In this document: one piece after another, positions 20,150 to 28,287 of the stretch
How the letters are laid out: every line of letters starts with the position of its first letter
Numbering within the stretch: the first letter of the stretch is position 1
Source: CAZLYK01 sp964563495
GTDB taxonomy: Bacteria; Acidobacteriota; Blastocatellia; RBC074
Assembly (NCBI GenBank): GCA_964563495.1
Contig: CAZLYK010000013.1
Span: forward strand, 1 to 64,000
Length of the DNA stretch: 64,000 nucleotides
Direction of reading: 5' to 3'
Notes under the pieces: generated by a model
What the model was told of the DNA's origin: nothing
The model's input: only the letters and a program-made list of their open reading frames with translations
The model's database searches: none
Position numbers and translations under genes: made by a program

Positions 20150-20914
20150 CTAACGCACTACCCGAATGGCATAAGCCACTCCATTATCGCCCATCATGAC
20201 CTCGGCATTGACCTGTTCCCGTCCGCCCTCAATCTGAATCGGCAAGCCCATGGCGATCAATTTTGCGCGTGACACTTCAAGCCGAACGAGGGTGCCATTC
20301 TCAATCGCTTTCGGATCGGCAGTCATGGTGAGTGGAATAAACTCCGTCGCATATTCATCTGCAGGTGAGGCGGCCAACGTCTTTCGACGTTGTAACACAC
20401 GACGTCGGGGACTGCCCGTCTTTTCAGACCCGGCATTTCCGGCCATAAGATAGCTCTGATTTTCCAATCCGGCAGGCTCGAGTTTTGGCATTTGACGGGG
20501 TTCGGTCTTGGTCGGCAAAGGACCATTTTCTTCCCCGGCATGCTTACCGTTGGACCGGGTCGAATGCCGCCACACCGCGGCCGGTATCGCCAGGAGCATG
20601 ATCATGACCGCCGCCGCCAGCGCCCAGTTTGATCGGCTTGATGGAGACACTGTCATCGCCGGAGCCGGCTTCACGGGCGTCGCGGGAGTTCTCTTGCGCT
20701 CGGCGACTGCGGCGCGCAGCCGGGTTTTGACACGCGGCGAGGCGTGCCCATCTACGGTCGCCTCCGCGAACTCGAACAGCCCGGCATTCAATGTGCTCTG
20801 TGCGCAAAACTCGCAAGCCGATGTGTGCCCAATCGCGTCTTTGCGGGCCTCCGCATCAATCAGGCGATCATTGGCTATCTCGCTTAAGATCTTCCCGAAT
20901 TCCTGGCAATTCAT
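20150..20914 (-). CDS. Anti-sigma factor with zinc-finger-like N-terminus and one membrane segment
   Basis: The 254-residue protein begins MNCQEFGKILSEIANDRLI and has an HxxxCxxC element (HTSACEFCAQ) typical of ZAS-type anti-sigma factors, then one transmembrane helix (NWALAAAVMIMLLAIPAAVW) and a periplasmic region ending QVNAEVMMGDNGVAYAIRVV. I chose the ATG at 20914 because AGGGGG lies 8 bases upstream; a GTG at 20938 would overlap the sigma gene and add eight residues. It would hold the neighbouring ECF sigma factor inactive until an envelope signal arrives. Assignment rests on the motif, topology and position. Confidence 0.82.
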   Translation of the reverse strand: MNCQEFGKILSEIANDRLIDAEARKDAIGHTSACEFCAQSTLNAGLFEFAEATVDGHASPRVKTRLRAAVAERKRTPATPVKPAPAMTVSPSSRSNWALAAAVMIMLLAIPAAVWRHSTRSNGKHAGEENGPLPTKTEPRQMPKLEPAGLENQSYLMAGNAGSEKTGSPRRRVLQRRKTLAASPADEYATEFIPLTMTADPKAIENGTLVRLEVSRAKLIAMGLPIQIEGGREQVNAEVMMGDNGVAYAIRVVR

Positions 20915-20934
20915 GATCTCATCCCCCTGCCGCT

Positions 20935-21615
20935 TCACTCCACGGCATAGGCTGTCCGTTCATTCTGATCGAGATCGGGNNNNNNNNNNNNNNNNNNNNN
21001 NNNNNNNNNNNNNNNNNNNNNNNNNNNNNNNNNNNNNNNNNNNNNNNNNNNNNNNNNNNNNNNNNNNNNNNNNNNNNNNCCTACCGGGCAGCCGATCAAT
21101 TCGGCCGCCTGCTCATAGGTCATCTCCTGAAGGTTACAACAGACCACCACTTCTCGATAATGCAACGGCAATGCGAGGATCGCCTGCCTCACGGCCTCGA
21201 CCCGTTCCGCGCGATCCAATTCGATCAATGGATCGGCATCCAAAACCAGGTTCTCGGCGAGCGAGACTTCTTCCACTCCGTCTTCTTTGACGAGCGAGAC
21301 AAAATGCTTTTCGCGTCGCAATAAGGTCAGCACCCGGTTGCGCGTCATCCCGAGCAGGTAGGCGCTCAAACTGCCGCGCGCCGGGTCGAAGTGGTCGCCA
21401 TTTTGAATCAGCGAGATAAAGACATCCTGCGTCACATCCTCGGCCAGCGAAACCGATCCGCTCATGCGCAGGGCAAACTGGTAGACCATGCCCTCACGAC
21501 GGTCGTAGAGTGCATCAAAGGCTTCTTCCTCGCCGTCCAGCATTCGCCAGAGCAGTTCTTCATCATTAAAACTCGCGAGCGGACGGGCAAGCGTATTGGC
21601 TAATCGATTAGTCAT
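20935..21615 (-). CDS. ECF sigma-70 factor, interrupted by an assembly gap
   Basis: The N-terminal part starts MTNRLANTLARPLASFNDEE at the ATG at 21615. Region 2 is clear (DALYDRREGMVYQFALRMSG, AEDVTQDVFISLIQ, FDPARGSLSAYLLGMTRNRV) and region 4 begins (AILALPLHYREVVVCCNLQE, MTYEQAAELIGCPV). The remaining recognition helix lies in the 100-N gap at 20980-21079. After it a 14-residue tail (PDLDQNERTAYAVE) is in frame only if the gap size happens to fit. An upstream extension to 21693 is open but lacks family similarity. It likely directs a small regulon, autoregulated with the anti-sigma gene. Confidence 0.88.
   Translation of the reverse strand: MTNRLANTLARPLASFNDEELLWRMLDGEEEAFDALYDRREGMVYQFALRMSGSVSLAEDVTQDVFISLIQNGDHFDPARGSLSAYLLGMTRNRVLTLLRREKHFVSLVKEDGVEEVSLAENLVLDADPLIELDRAERVEAVRQAILALPLHYREVVVCCNLQEMTYEQAAELIGCPVXXXXXXXXXXXXXXXXXXXXXXXXXXXXXXXXXXPDLDQNERTAYAVE
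20980..21079. other. Assembly gap (100 N) inside the ECF sigma gene
   Basis: There are exactly 100 ambiguous bases, the usual placeholder for a scaffold join of unknown size. The true length and the reading frame across it are unknown. Confidence 0.98.
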
Positions 21616-21735
21616 GAGGCTGTCTGCAGAGCTCAACCCCGATTTTTGGCTCCCGATTGAGTATACAAAAGGCACACAAAAAGAGTTCCACAATTATCTT
21701 TTGAAATCCTCTCTAAATCCACTCAATTCTCTCGA

Positions 21736-24162
21736 TTAATCTTTTGAGGAAGGGGGTTGATCCAAGGTCTCTTTGAGCGATTGGTCGATCGATCTCAACT
21801 TGAGGTTGCGTTGTGGGAAGGGGATCTCGATCCCGCCACGGGCCAATGCCGCCGCGATGGCGACTCCGACTTCGGTCTCGACGATCAGGAGGTCGGTGTG
21901 ATGAACCCAGACGCGCACTTCGAAATTGAGCGAGCTATCACCAAAACCGCGAAAGAGCGCCATCGGTGCGGGTTCTTTCCTGACTTTAGGATGGGCAGTC
22001 GCCGCTTCGAGGAGCAGTTTGAGGATCTTTTCAGGATCGGCGCCGTAGGCCACTCCGACCTTGATCTCCAGGCGACGCAGTTGATCGGAGTGGGTCCAGT
22101 TGATGAATTGGCTGGAGATCAGATTTGAGTTGGGAACGATCACATCCGCGCCCTGGGCTGTGCGGATCGAACTTGATCGAATCCCGATCCGTTTGACCTG
22201 TCCCGTGACGCCGCCTATCTCGACCAGGTCATCGAGTCGGATCGGGCGTTCGTAGAGCAGAATCAGGCCGGAGATGAAGTTGTTAAAGATATTCTGCAAG
22301 CCAAAACCGATACCTACGCCAAAGGCCCCGGCCAAAACAGTGAACCTGGTCAGATCCAGGCCGACGACGCCCATGGCCACCAAAAATCCGACGAAGAGAA
22401 GACCATACTGAATCGTCGTCAGGATCGCATTTGCCAGGCCGCGCTGCAGCTCGACCTTCGATAAAACATCTTCCTGCAAAAAGAACCGGACGGCTCTGGA
22501 GATGGCGATCGAGATCCCGACCACCAAAAGAAATGCCGCCACATCTGAGATCGTGAATTGAATCGCGCCCAGCTCGATGTTGGTCTTGAAGATGTAATTG
22601 AAGACCCTCCCCGCTTCATCGTTGACCGTGAAAAAGGTCAAGGAAGAATAGCCCCAGATAATCCATGCAAAAATGAAGATCAGCCGCGATATCCAACGAT
22701 AGACCTTCTCGCCTTGCTGCCTGAGCGAGGCGAAGGACTGCATCCACCTGGTTTGAAGGAGAAGCGATAATCCAATGGTTGCGGTCCGCGCAGTGCTGTA
22801 AAGAATTACCGCGAGGGCCAGGCTCGAAATTGCGCCCCGCCCGATAACCCGTGCGAGTGCGAGGTAGCCGAACAAGTTGGCGATCAACGAAGTCGCGAGC
22901 AGAATGGCGATCAGCCAGACGATGAGGAGATAGGTCACTGGCGCGCCCTCCTGCTTCGCGAACCGGCGCAACCGCGCGGGGCGGGTCAGCCACAAAACGC
23001 CGGCTATCGCCACGGCCATGCTGACAGCCGTAATTATCCGCTCAACCTCCGGCAACGGCAGGAAGACGGTGCAGATCCTGTGCGCAGCGTAGACCGCGGC
23101 GAGCATCATCAAAAAAGGCCGAATCAATCGCGGGAGGAGCGGCGATAACGATAACAAGAGAACGATCAGGAGAAGAGAATTGACCAGCCCGCTCAATCGA
23201 ACCGGCGCAAACGCGGGCAACCAGAAAGATCCGAGAGTGGCGCTGATCAATGCGATGGCGATCGGGTGCTCGTGAAAAATCGAGGAGTCCAGGCCGATTT
23301 GACCGGCGGTCCAAACAGATAATTTTCGGCTTAAAAACAGGGCGCCGGCGACGGCTGCGAAATAGAGGGCGATAATCAAGAGAAGTGAGAGCCATTTGGC
23401 GCTGACCAGTCTTTTGATCTCATCCAGCTGCTGGCTGAGTGATTGCCGCGCGATTGAAAGAAACGGAGCCGGACCGGCGGTCCCTGACCAGACCTTCCAG
23501 AGCGGTGGGCTGTCGCGAGTCAGCAGACTGCGGTGGAGGCGCATCTTCGCCCGCTCGGCTTCATCCAAGACCTCGGAGACCAGCAGCTCTTGCGGCGAGA
23601 TTTGATTCTGGAGGATCAGTGCCTTGCGGCGCCCCTCTTCGACCAGCGCGTGCTCCCTGCGGATCTCTGCCAGCGCATTGACAATCCGCTCGATGATCAC
23701 CTCGGGCGCCGCTGCCGTACGATATTGCTTAAGAGTCTCTTCCCATAAGACCTGCTCGTTTTCCAGTCGCTGCAGGCTCTCCTCAAAATCCCTCGCGCGT
23801 CGCCCGGCATTCTGCTTCCATTGATCCAGATTGTCGAGTCGAGAGCGCCATTCATTCTCAATCAGCTCGATATCCTGTAGCGTCAGGCTCTGTACGATAG
23901 TGTCCTTGACCTGTTTTGCTTCGTCGGCGAGCGACTCGCCCATGACTCTCAATTCCTCGGTCACGAGAGCCTGGTCGGAACCGGCAACCAGCTGGTCATC
24001 GATGCTCCGCAGCATCCGATTCAACTCGGTCAGACGTCCGGCGACTTCAGCAAGCGGCACTGAATTCTCGGCTGAAGGGGAGGCCGCCGCAGCCGGCGTC
24101 TGCGAGTAGAGCGGACTATTGATAATCAGTAGAAGGCAGCAGGCTGCCGCGCCAGTATTCAT
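21736..24162 (-). CDS. Large MscS-family mechanosensitive channel
   Basis: From the ATG at 24162 the protein has 808 residues: a signal peptide (MNTGAAACCLLLIINSPLYSQ), a periplasmic coiled-coil-rich region (about 30-230), some ten hydrophobic segments (about 250-590) and a C-terminal MscS domain. The MscS pore and beta domain are clear: LAGAFGVGIGFGLQNIFNNF, ISGLILLYERPIRLDDLVEI, GGVTGQVKRIGIRSSSIRTA and VIVPNSNLISSQFINWT. Size and layout resemble MscK/YbdG-type channels that release solutes on osmotic downshock. The frame stays open upstream to 24288 only because it reads through palindromic element H, so those 42 residues are not real. Confidence 0.92.
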   Translation of the reverse strand: MNTGAAACCLLLIINSPLYSQTPAAAASPSAENSVPLAEVAGRLTELNRMLRSIDDQLVAGSDQALVTEELRVMGESLADEAKQVKDTIVQSLTLQDIELIENEWRSRLDNLDQWKQNAGRRARDFEESLQRLENEQVLWEETLKQYRTAAAPEVIIERIVNALAEIRREHALVEEGRRKALILQNQISPQELLVSEVLDEAERAKMRLHRSLLTRDSPPLWKVWSGTAGPAPFLSIARQSLSQQLDEIKRLVSAKWLSLLLIIALYFAAVAGALFLSRKLSVWTAGQIGLDSSIFHEHPIAIALISATLGSFWLPAFAPVRLSGLVNSLLLIVLLLSLSPLLPRLIRPFLMMLAAVYAAHRICTVFLPLPEVERIITAVSMAVAIAGVLWLTRPARLRRFAKQEGAPVTYLLIVWLIAILLATSLIANLFGYLALARVIGRGAISSLALAVILYSTARTATIGLSLLLQTRWMQSFASLRQQGEKVYRWISRLIFIFAWIIWGYSSLTFFTVNDEAGRVFNYIFKTNIELGAIQFTISDVAAFLLVVGISIAISRAVRFFLQEDVLSKVELQRGLANAILTTIQYGLLFVGFLVAMGVVGLDLTRFTVLAGAFGVGIGFGLQNIFNNFISGLILLYERPIRLDDLVEIGGVTGQVKRIGIRSSSIRTAQGADVIVPNSNLISSQFINWTHSDQLRRLEIKVGVAYGADPEKILKLLLEAATAHPKVRKEPAPMALFRGFGDSSLNFEVRVWVHHTDLLIVETEVGVAIAAALARGGIEIPFPQRNLKLRSIDQSLKETLDQPPSSKD

Positions 24163-24252
24163 AATAGACACGATTGACAAGATTGATGCAGGATTTGACC
24201 AGACTTGGATTTGGTCAAATCCTCCATCAATCTTGTCAATCGTGTCTATTAT
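24161..24252. repeat. AGGATT-family palindrome, copy H, in a divergent intergenic region
   Basis: Arms 24161-24201 and 24212-24252 pair with one mismatch over 41 bp around a 10-base loop. The arms read ATAATAGACACGATTGACAA, then GATTGATG and GGATTTGACCA. The element abuts the MscS start codon, so it lies in the 5' leader of that gene and upstream of the DUF1592 gene. It cannot be acting simply as a 3' terminator there. Confidence 0.9.
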
Positions 24253-24300
24253 AGACAGAACCGGCGCGATTGGTGCAAGATTTAGCAAGACAAATAGATA

Positions 24301-24341
24301 AATGCCCGGGCATGCGGGCGGAACGCCCGCGTGCCCAAGCC
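24301..24341. repeat. REP-like GC-rich palindrome
   Basis: GGGCATGCGGGCG and CGCCCGCGTGCCC form a 13-bp stem with one mismatch around GAA. It lies in the leader of the DUF1592 gene. Read as protein it yields MPGHAGGTPACP, a familiar spurious translation of REP-like sequence, which argues against a start at 24302. Confidence 0.7.
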
Positions 24342-24355
24342 AAGGAGCGGATCAA

Positions 24356-26839
24356 GTGCGATTGATTATCATCTTAACTGCGGCGCTTTTGTTCCTGAAT
24401 CTGGCTTTGCCGTCGAATCTGGCGCAGCGAGATCAAAAGAATCTTGAATTCGGTCAGTCAGTTCAGCCATTCTTATCCGCAAATTGTTATGGGTGCCACA
24501 ACCCACAGCTCAAGTCAGGCGGTCTCGACCTGGAGTCATATAAATCTGCGGTCTCACTGACGGCGGAGCGTGAGACGTGGGAGCGTATCCTGCTCAAGCT
24601 GCGTACGGGGGAGATGCCTCCCAAAGGGATGCCGCGCCCGAACCATGCCGAATTGGAGTCGGTGATAGGCTGGATCGAGAGCGAGTTCGACCGGGCTGAT
24701 CGGCTGGCCAAACCGGATCCCGGTCGTGTTACGGCGCGACGACTGAACCGGGCGGAATATAACAATACTGTGCGCGATCTGGTGGGAGTCGATTTCCGGC
24801 CGGCGGACGATTTCCCACAGGACGATTCCGGTTACGGGTTCGATAACATAGGAGACGTGCTTTCGCTCTCGCCGGTCCTCATGGAGAAGTATCTGAGCGC
24901 GGCCGAAAAGATCGCCCGGTCTGCGATCTATGGGGTTGATCCGATGAAACCGACGCTCACGCGGCTGCGTCCTTCATTGAGGAAGATCATCCCGAGCGTC
25001 AAGCCGCGCTTGGAATTGGAATATGATCTGACCGGATTGAGTTTGGCCAATGCTTTTCACGCGACGCACCGGTTCCCGGTCAATGCCGAATATAACCTGA
25101 GAGTCTTTTTCGGAGGCGTTCGCCCGGCCGGCTCTGAGCCGCTGGAGCTGGGGTTGTGGATCGATGGGGAGCAGGTTCAGACGGCGAGGTTTGATCCTGT
25201 AGGAATTGCTTCGTTTTCAGATCACGAGCAGGATTTTGGTGGAATGACCAAAGATTTTCACACGCGAATCGAGGCGGGCGATCACTGGATCGCGGTATCG
25301 ATCATGCGACTGTACGAGGGATTGCCGCCCAGCTATGGCGGACCGAATCCGTCGAAGAGGCCGTCACCGCCGCCGCCGGTGTTCAAGCCGCCCGCCAGTG
25401 CCAACCCGGAAAGAATTGCCGCGCTCAAAAAGAGATTCGATGCCGAGAGAGCCGTCAAGACCCCGGTCAACGCCGCCCGGATCACTTCGCTCGAAATCGG
25501 CGGGCCTTACCAACAGGTCAAGGGACCGTCGAACGAGAGTTTAAAAAAGATATATGTCTGCGGGCATCTGGACGGTCATCACCTGCCCGGATGCGACCGC
25601 CGGATCATCAGCAACCTGGCTCGTCGCGCTTATCGCCGCCCCGTGACGGCTGAGGATGTGAATAAGCTGGTCAGCCTGACCATGATGGCGCGGCGGGAGG
25701 GCGATTCGTTCGAGGAGGGACTGGTCCAGGCGCTTCAGGCTATGCTCGTCTCGCCGCATTTCCTCTTCCGGATTGAGCAGGATCGCCCTTCGGCAGGTCT
25801 TGATAAATTACAACCGATCGGCCAGTACGAGATGGCCTCGCGCCTCTCATATTTTCTCTGGAGCAGCATGCCGGATGATGAGCTGCTCAGGCTGGCTGAC
25901 GAACAAAAGTTGCGTCAGCCCGAGACGCTCGCTGCGCAGGTAGGGCGGATGCTCAAAGACCCCAGATCCCGGGCGCTGGTCGAGAACTTTGCCGGGCAGT
26001 GGCTGGAATTGCGCAAGCTCGAATCGGTCAATCCGGATCGTGAGAAGTTTCCGGAATTTGAGGAGTACCTGCGCATGTCCATGCGCCGGGAGACCGAGCT
26101 GTTTTTCGAAGATATCATGCGTCAGGATCGGAGCATCCTCGAATTCATCGACGGCGATTACACTTTCCTCAATCAGCGGCTGGCGACATTCTACGGCATA
26201 CCCGGGGTCGGCGGGCCGGAATTCAGGAAGGTCTCTTTGACCGGCAATCTGCAAAGAGGCGGAATTCTTACACAAGCCAGCGTGCTGACCGTTTCTTCAT
26301 ACGCCACGCGCACCTCGCCCGTGCTGCGCGGCAAATGGATTTTGGAGAACCTACTCAATGCTCCTCCTCCTCCTCCTCCTCCGGGAGTCCCCAACCTGGA
26401 TGAGGCAAAAGTTGGCTCATCCGCATCGTTGCGGCAGCAGTTGGAGGAGCACCGTAAAAATACGATCTGTGCTTCATGTCATTCGCGGATGGATCCGCTC
26501 GGCTTCGGCCTGGAGAATTTCGACGCCATCGGCGCGTGGCGAATCCAGGACGGCAAGTTTCCGATCGACGCTTCGGGAATCCTGCCCGATGGAAGGACTT
26601 TCAAAGGGCCAAACGAGTTAAAGGTCATATTGAAGTCCGATCGTCAAGCGTTCACCGAAGGGTTATCTGAGAAACTGCTCACTTATGCCTTGGGAAGAGG
26701 TCTCGAGCGGTATGACCGGCCGACGGTCAGGGCGATCGCGCGACGCGTCGCCTCGCACGAATACCGCTTCTCAAGCCTCGTCCTGGAGATCGTCACCAGC
26801 CTGCCATTTCAATATCGCAGAGGAGTAACCCCAAAATGA
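24356..26839 (+). CDS. DUF1592-family (planctomycete-type cytochrome) exported protein
   Basis: With GTG at 24356, which has AAGGAG 8 bases upstream, the product is 827 residues with a signal peptide (VRLIIILTAALLFLNLALPS). Domains in order are a PSCyt haem domain with CYGCH, DUF1587 (RRLNRAEYNNTVRDLVGV), DUF1595 (ISNLARRAYRRPVTAEDV), DUF1592 (YEMASRLSYFLWSSMPDDEL), DUF1588 (LTVSSYATRTSPVLRGKWIL) with CASCH, and DUF1585. The two CxxCH motifs predict covalent c-type haem. The gene overlaps the DUF1552 gene by 4 bases, the standard partner. The biological function of this family is unknown; roles in extracytoplasmic oxidation of polysaccharides have been proposed only from context. Confidence 0.92.
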   Translation: MRLIIILTAALLFLNLALPSNLAQRDQKNLEFGQSVQPFLSANCYGCHNPQLKSGGLDLESYKSAVSLTAERETWERILLKLRTGEMPPKGMPRPNHAELESVIGWIESEFDRADRLAKPDPGRVTARRLNRAEYNNTVRDLVGVDFRPADDFPQDDSGYGFDNIGDVLSLSPVLMEKYLSAAEKIARSAIYGVDPMKPTLTRLRPSLRKIIPSVKPRLELEYDLTGLSLANAFHATHRFPVNAEYNLRVFFGGVRPAGSEPLELGLWIDGEQVQTARFDPVGIASFSDHEQDFGGMTKDFHTRIEAGDHWIAVSIMRLYEGLPPSYGGPNPSKRPSPPPPVFKPPASANPERIAALKKRFDAERAVKTPVNAARITSLEIGGPYQQVKGPSNESLKKIYVCGHLDGHHLPGCDRRIISNLARRAYRRPVTAEDVNKLVSLTMMARREGDSFEEGLVQALQAMLVSPHFLFRIEQDRPSAGLDKLQPIGQYEMASRLSYFLWSSMPDDELLRLADEQKLRQPETLAAQVGRMLKDPRSRALVENFAGQWLELRKLESVNPDREKFPEFEEYLRMSMRRETELFFEDIMRQDRSILEFIDGDYTFLNQRLATFYGIPGVGGPEFRKVSLTGNLQRGGILTQASVLTVSSYATRTSPVLRGKWILENLLNAPPPPPPPGVPNLDEAKVGSSASLRQQLEEHRKNTICASCHSRMDPLGFGLENFDAIGAWRIQDGKFPIDASGILPDGRTFKGPNELKVILKSDRQAFTEGLSEKLLTYALGRGLERYDRPTVRAIARRVASHEYRFSSLVLEIVTSLPFQYRRGVTPK

Positions 26840-28188
26840 TCATTACACGCAGGCAACTGCCACGAAGAACATTGCTCAAGGGTATTGGAGCGTCTCTAGC
26901 GCTGCCGATGCTCGATGCCATGACGCCGGCGCTGGCCGCGCAGGGAGGACCAAACGATAAAACCGCCCTCCGCCTGGTTTTCGTCTATGTCCCGAATGGC
27001 ATTGTCATGGAGGAATGGACGCCCGGGAAGATGGGCGCAGAGTATGAGTTCACCCGGATTCTGAAACCGCTGGAAAAGTTTCGCGAGGATCTGCTCATTC
27101 TTTCCGGACTGGATGATCATAACGGAAACGCTTTGGGCGACGGGCCGGGCGACCACGCGCGAGCCGGCGCTTCATTCCTGACCGGGGTCCATTGCCGGAA
27201 GACGGCCGGCGCAGACATTCAGGCGGGTGTTTCAGCCGATCAGATCGCCGCTCAGCATCTGGCCGGTGTGACAAGGTTTGACTCAATCGAACTGGGCTGT
27301 GAGGACTCGCGCACGGTCGGTAATTGCGATTCGGGTTACAGCTGCGCTTACACCAATAGTATCTCCTGGCGAACCCCAACGACGCCGATGCCGCCGGAGA
27401 TCAATCCCCGCATGGCATTCGAAAGGCTGTTCGGCTCCGCCGATCTCAGTCTTGATCCGGCGACCCGGACCAGACGCGCGGGATATCGCCGCAGCATCCT
27501 GGACGTCGTTCGCGAAGACACGCAGAAGCTGGTCACCTCTCTCGGCCCGAACGACCGGCGGAAGCTCGATGAATACCTCTACGGCGTCCGCCAGATCGAG
27601 AAGAGAATTGAGACGGCTGAAAGTGACAATCGCGATCTGAGACCGCCGATGGAAAAACCCGCCGGCATACCGATTACGTTTCAGGAATATGCGAAGTTGA
27701 TGTTTGACCTGCTGGCGGTGGCCTTTCAGGCCGACCTGACCCGTGTCGCCACGCTCGTCCTCGCGCGTGAGGGGAGCATGCGTGTCTATCCCGAGATTGG
27801 AATCCCCGATCCGCACCACCCGCTGACGCATCATCGCAACAATGCCGATTGGATCGAAAAAGTCATCCGGATCAACTGTCTGCATACCGAGCTTTTCGGT
27901 TATTTCCTCGAAAAACTCAAGACCACGACAGATGGCGATGGCACCCTGCTCGATCGCTCGATGATCGTTTATGGCAGCGGCCTGAGCGACGGAAACAGAC
28001 ACCAGCACGAGCGGCTGCCCATTTTGCTCGCCGGGCGCGGAGGCGGCCTCAACCCCGGCAGACACGTCTCTTACCAGAATGGCGCGCCGATCACGAACCT
28101 CTACCTGACATTGCTCGACCGGATGAGCGTCAGACCGGAGAAGATCGGTGACAGCACCGGCCAGCTCGAGCACCTCTGCAGTAGCTGA
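26836..28188 (+). CDS. Tat-exported DUF1552 protein, partner of the DUF1592 protein
   Basis: The 450-residue protein has a Tat signal (PRRTLLKGIGASLALPMLDA) and the DUF1552 body: LRLVFVYVPNGIVMEEWTPG, ILSGLDDHNGNALGDGPGDH, ARAGASFLTGVHCRKTAGAD, GYSCAYTNSISWRTPTTPMP and VYGSGLSDGNRHQHERLPIL. The fold is thought to be related to the alkaline-phosphatase-like DUF1501 proteins, with His/Asp clusters such as DGPGDHARAG that could bind metal. It is translationally coupled to the DUF1592 gene by an ATGA overlap. No reaction has been established for the family as far as I know. Confidence 0.92.
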   Translation: MIITRRQLPRRTLLKGIGASLALPMLDAMTPALAAQGGPNDKTALRLVFVYVPNGIVMEEWTPGKMGAEYEFTRILKPLEKFREDLLILSGLDDHNGNALGDGPGDHARAGASFLTGVHCRKTAGADIQAGVSADQIAAQHLAGVTRFDSIELGCEDSRTVGNCDSGYSCAYTNSISWRTPTTPMPPEINPRMAFERLFGSADLSLDPATRTRRAGYRRSILDVVREDTQKLVTSLGPNDRRKLDEYLYGVRQIEKRIETAESDNRDLRPPMEKPAGIPITFQEYAKLMFDLLAVAFQADLTRVATLVLAREGSMRVYPEIGIPDPHHPLTHHRNNADWIEKVIRINCLHTELFGYFLEKLKTTTDGDGTLLDRSMIVYGSGLSDGNRHQHERLPILLAGRGGGLNPGRHVSYQNGAPITNLYLTLLDRMSVRPEKIGDSTGQLEHLCSS

Positions 28189-28218
28189 ACTTCCCCGTGC
28201 CTCCGGCGCGGGGAAGTT
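28188..28218 (+). terminator. Hairpin after the DUF1592-DUF1552 operon
   Basis: AACTTCCCCGTGC (28188-28200) pairs with GCGCGGGGAAGTT (28206-28218), with one G-T wobble and a CTCCG loop. It starts at the DUF1552 stop codon. There is no T tract, so termination strength is uncertain. Confidence 0.6.
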
Positions 28219-28287
28219 GGCAAGCCAGAACCAAAATCATTTGCTGAGTAAGATCAGTTACTTACCCGAAAGGAAAAATCGCCCCCC

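Noticed and set aside
27283..28173. Long minus-strand open frame opposite the DUF1552 gene
   Set aside because: It is a codon-bias shadow of a clearly recognised family gene and shows no domain similarity.
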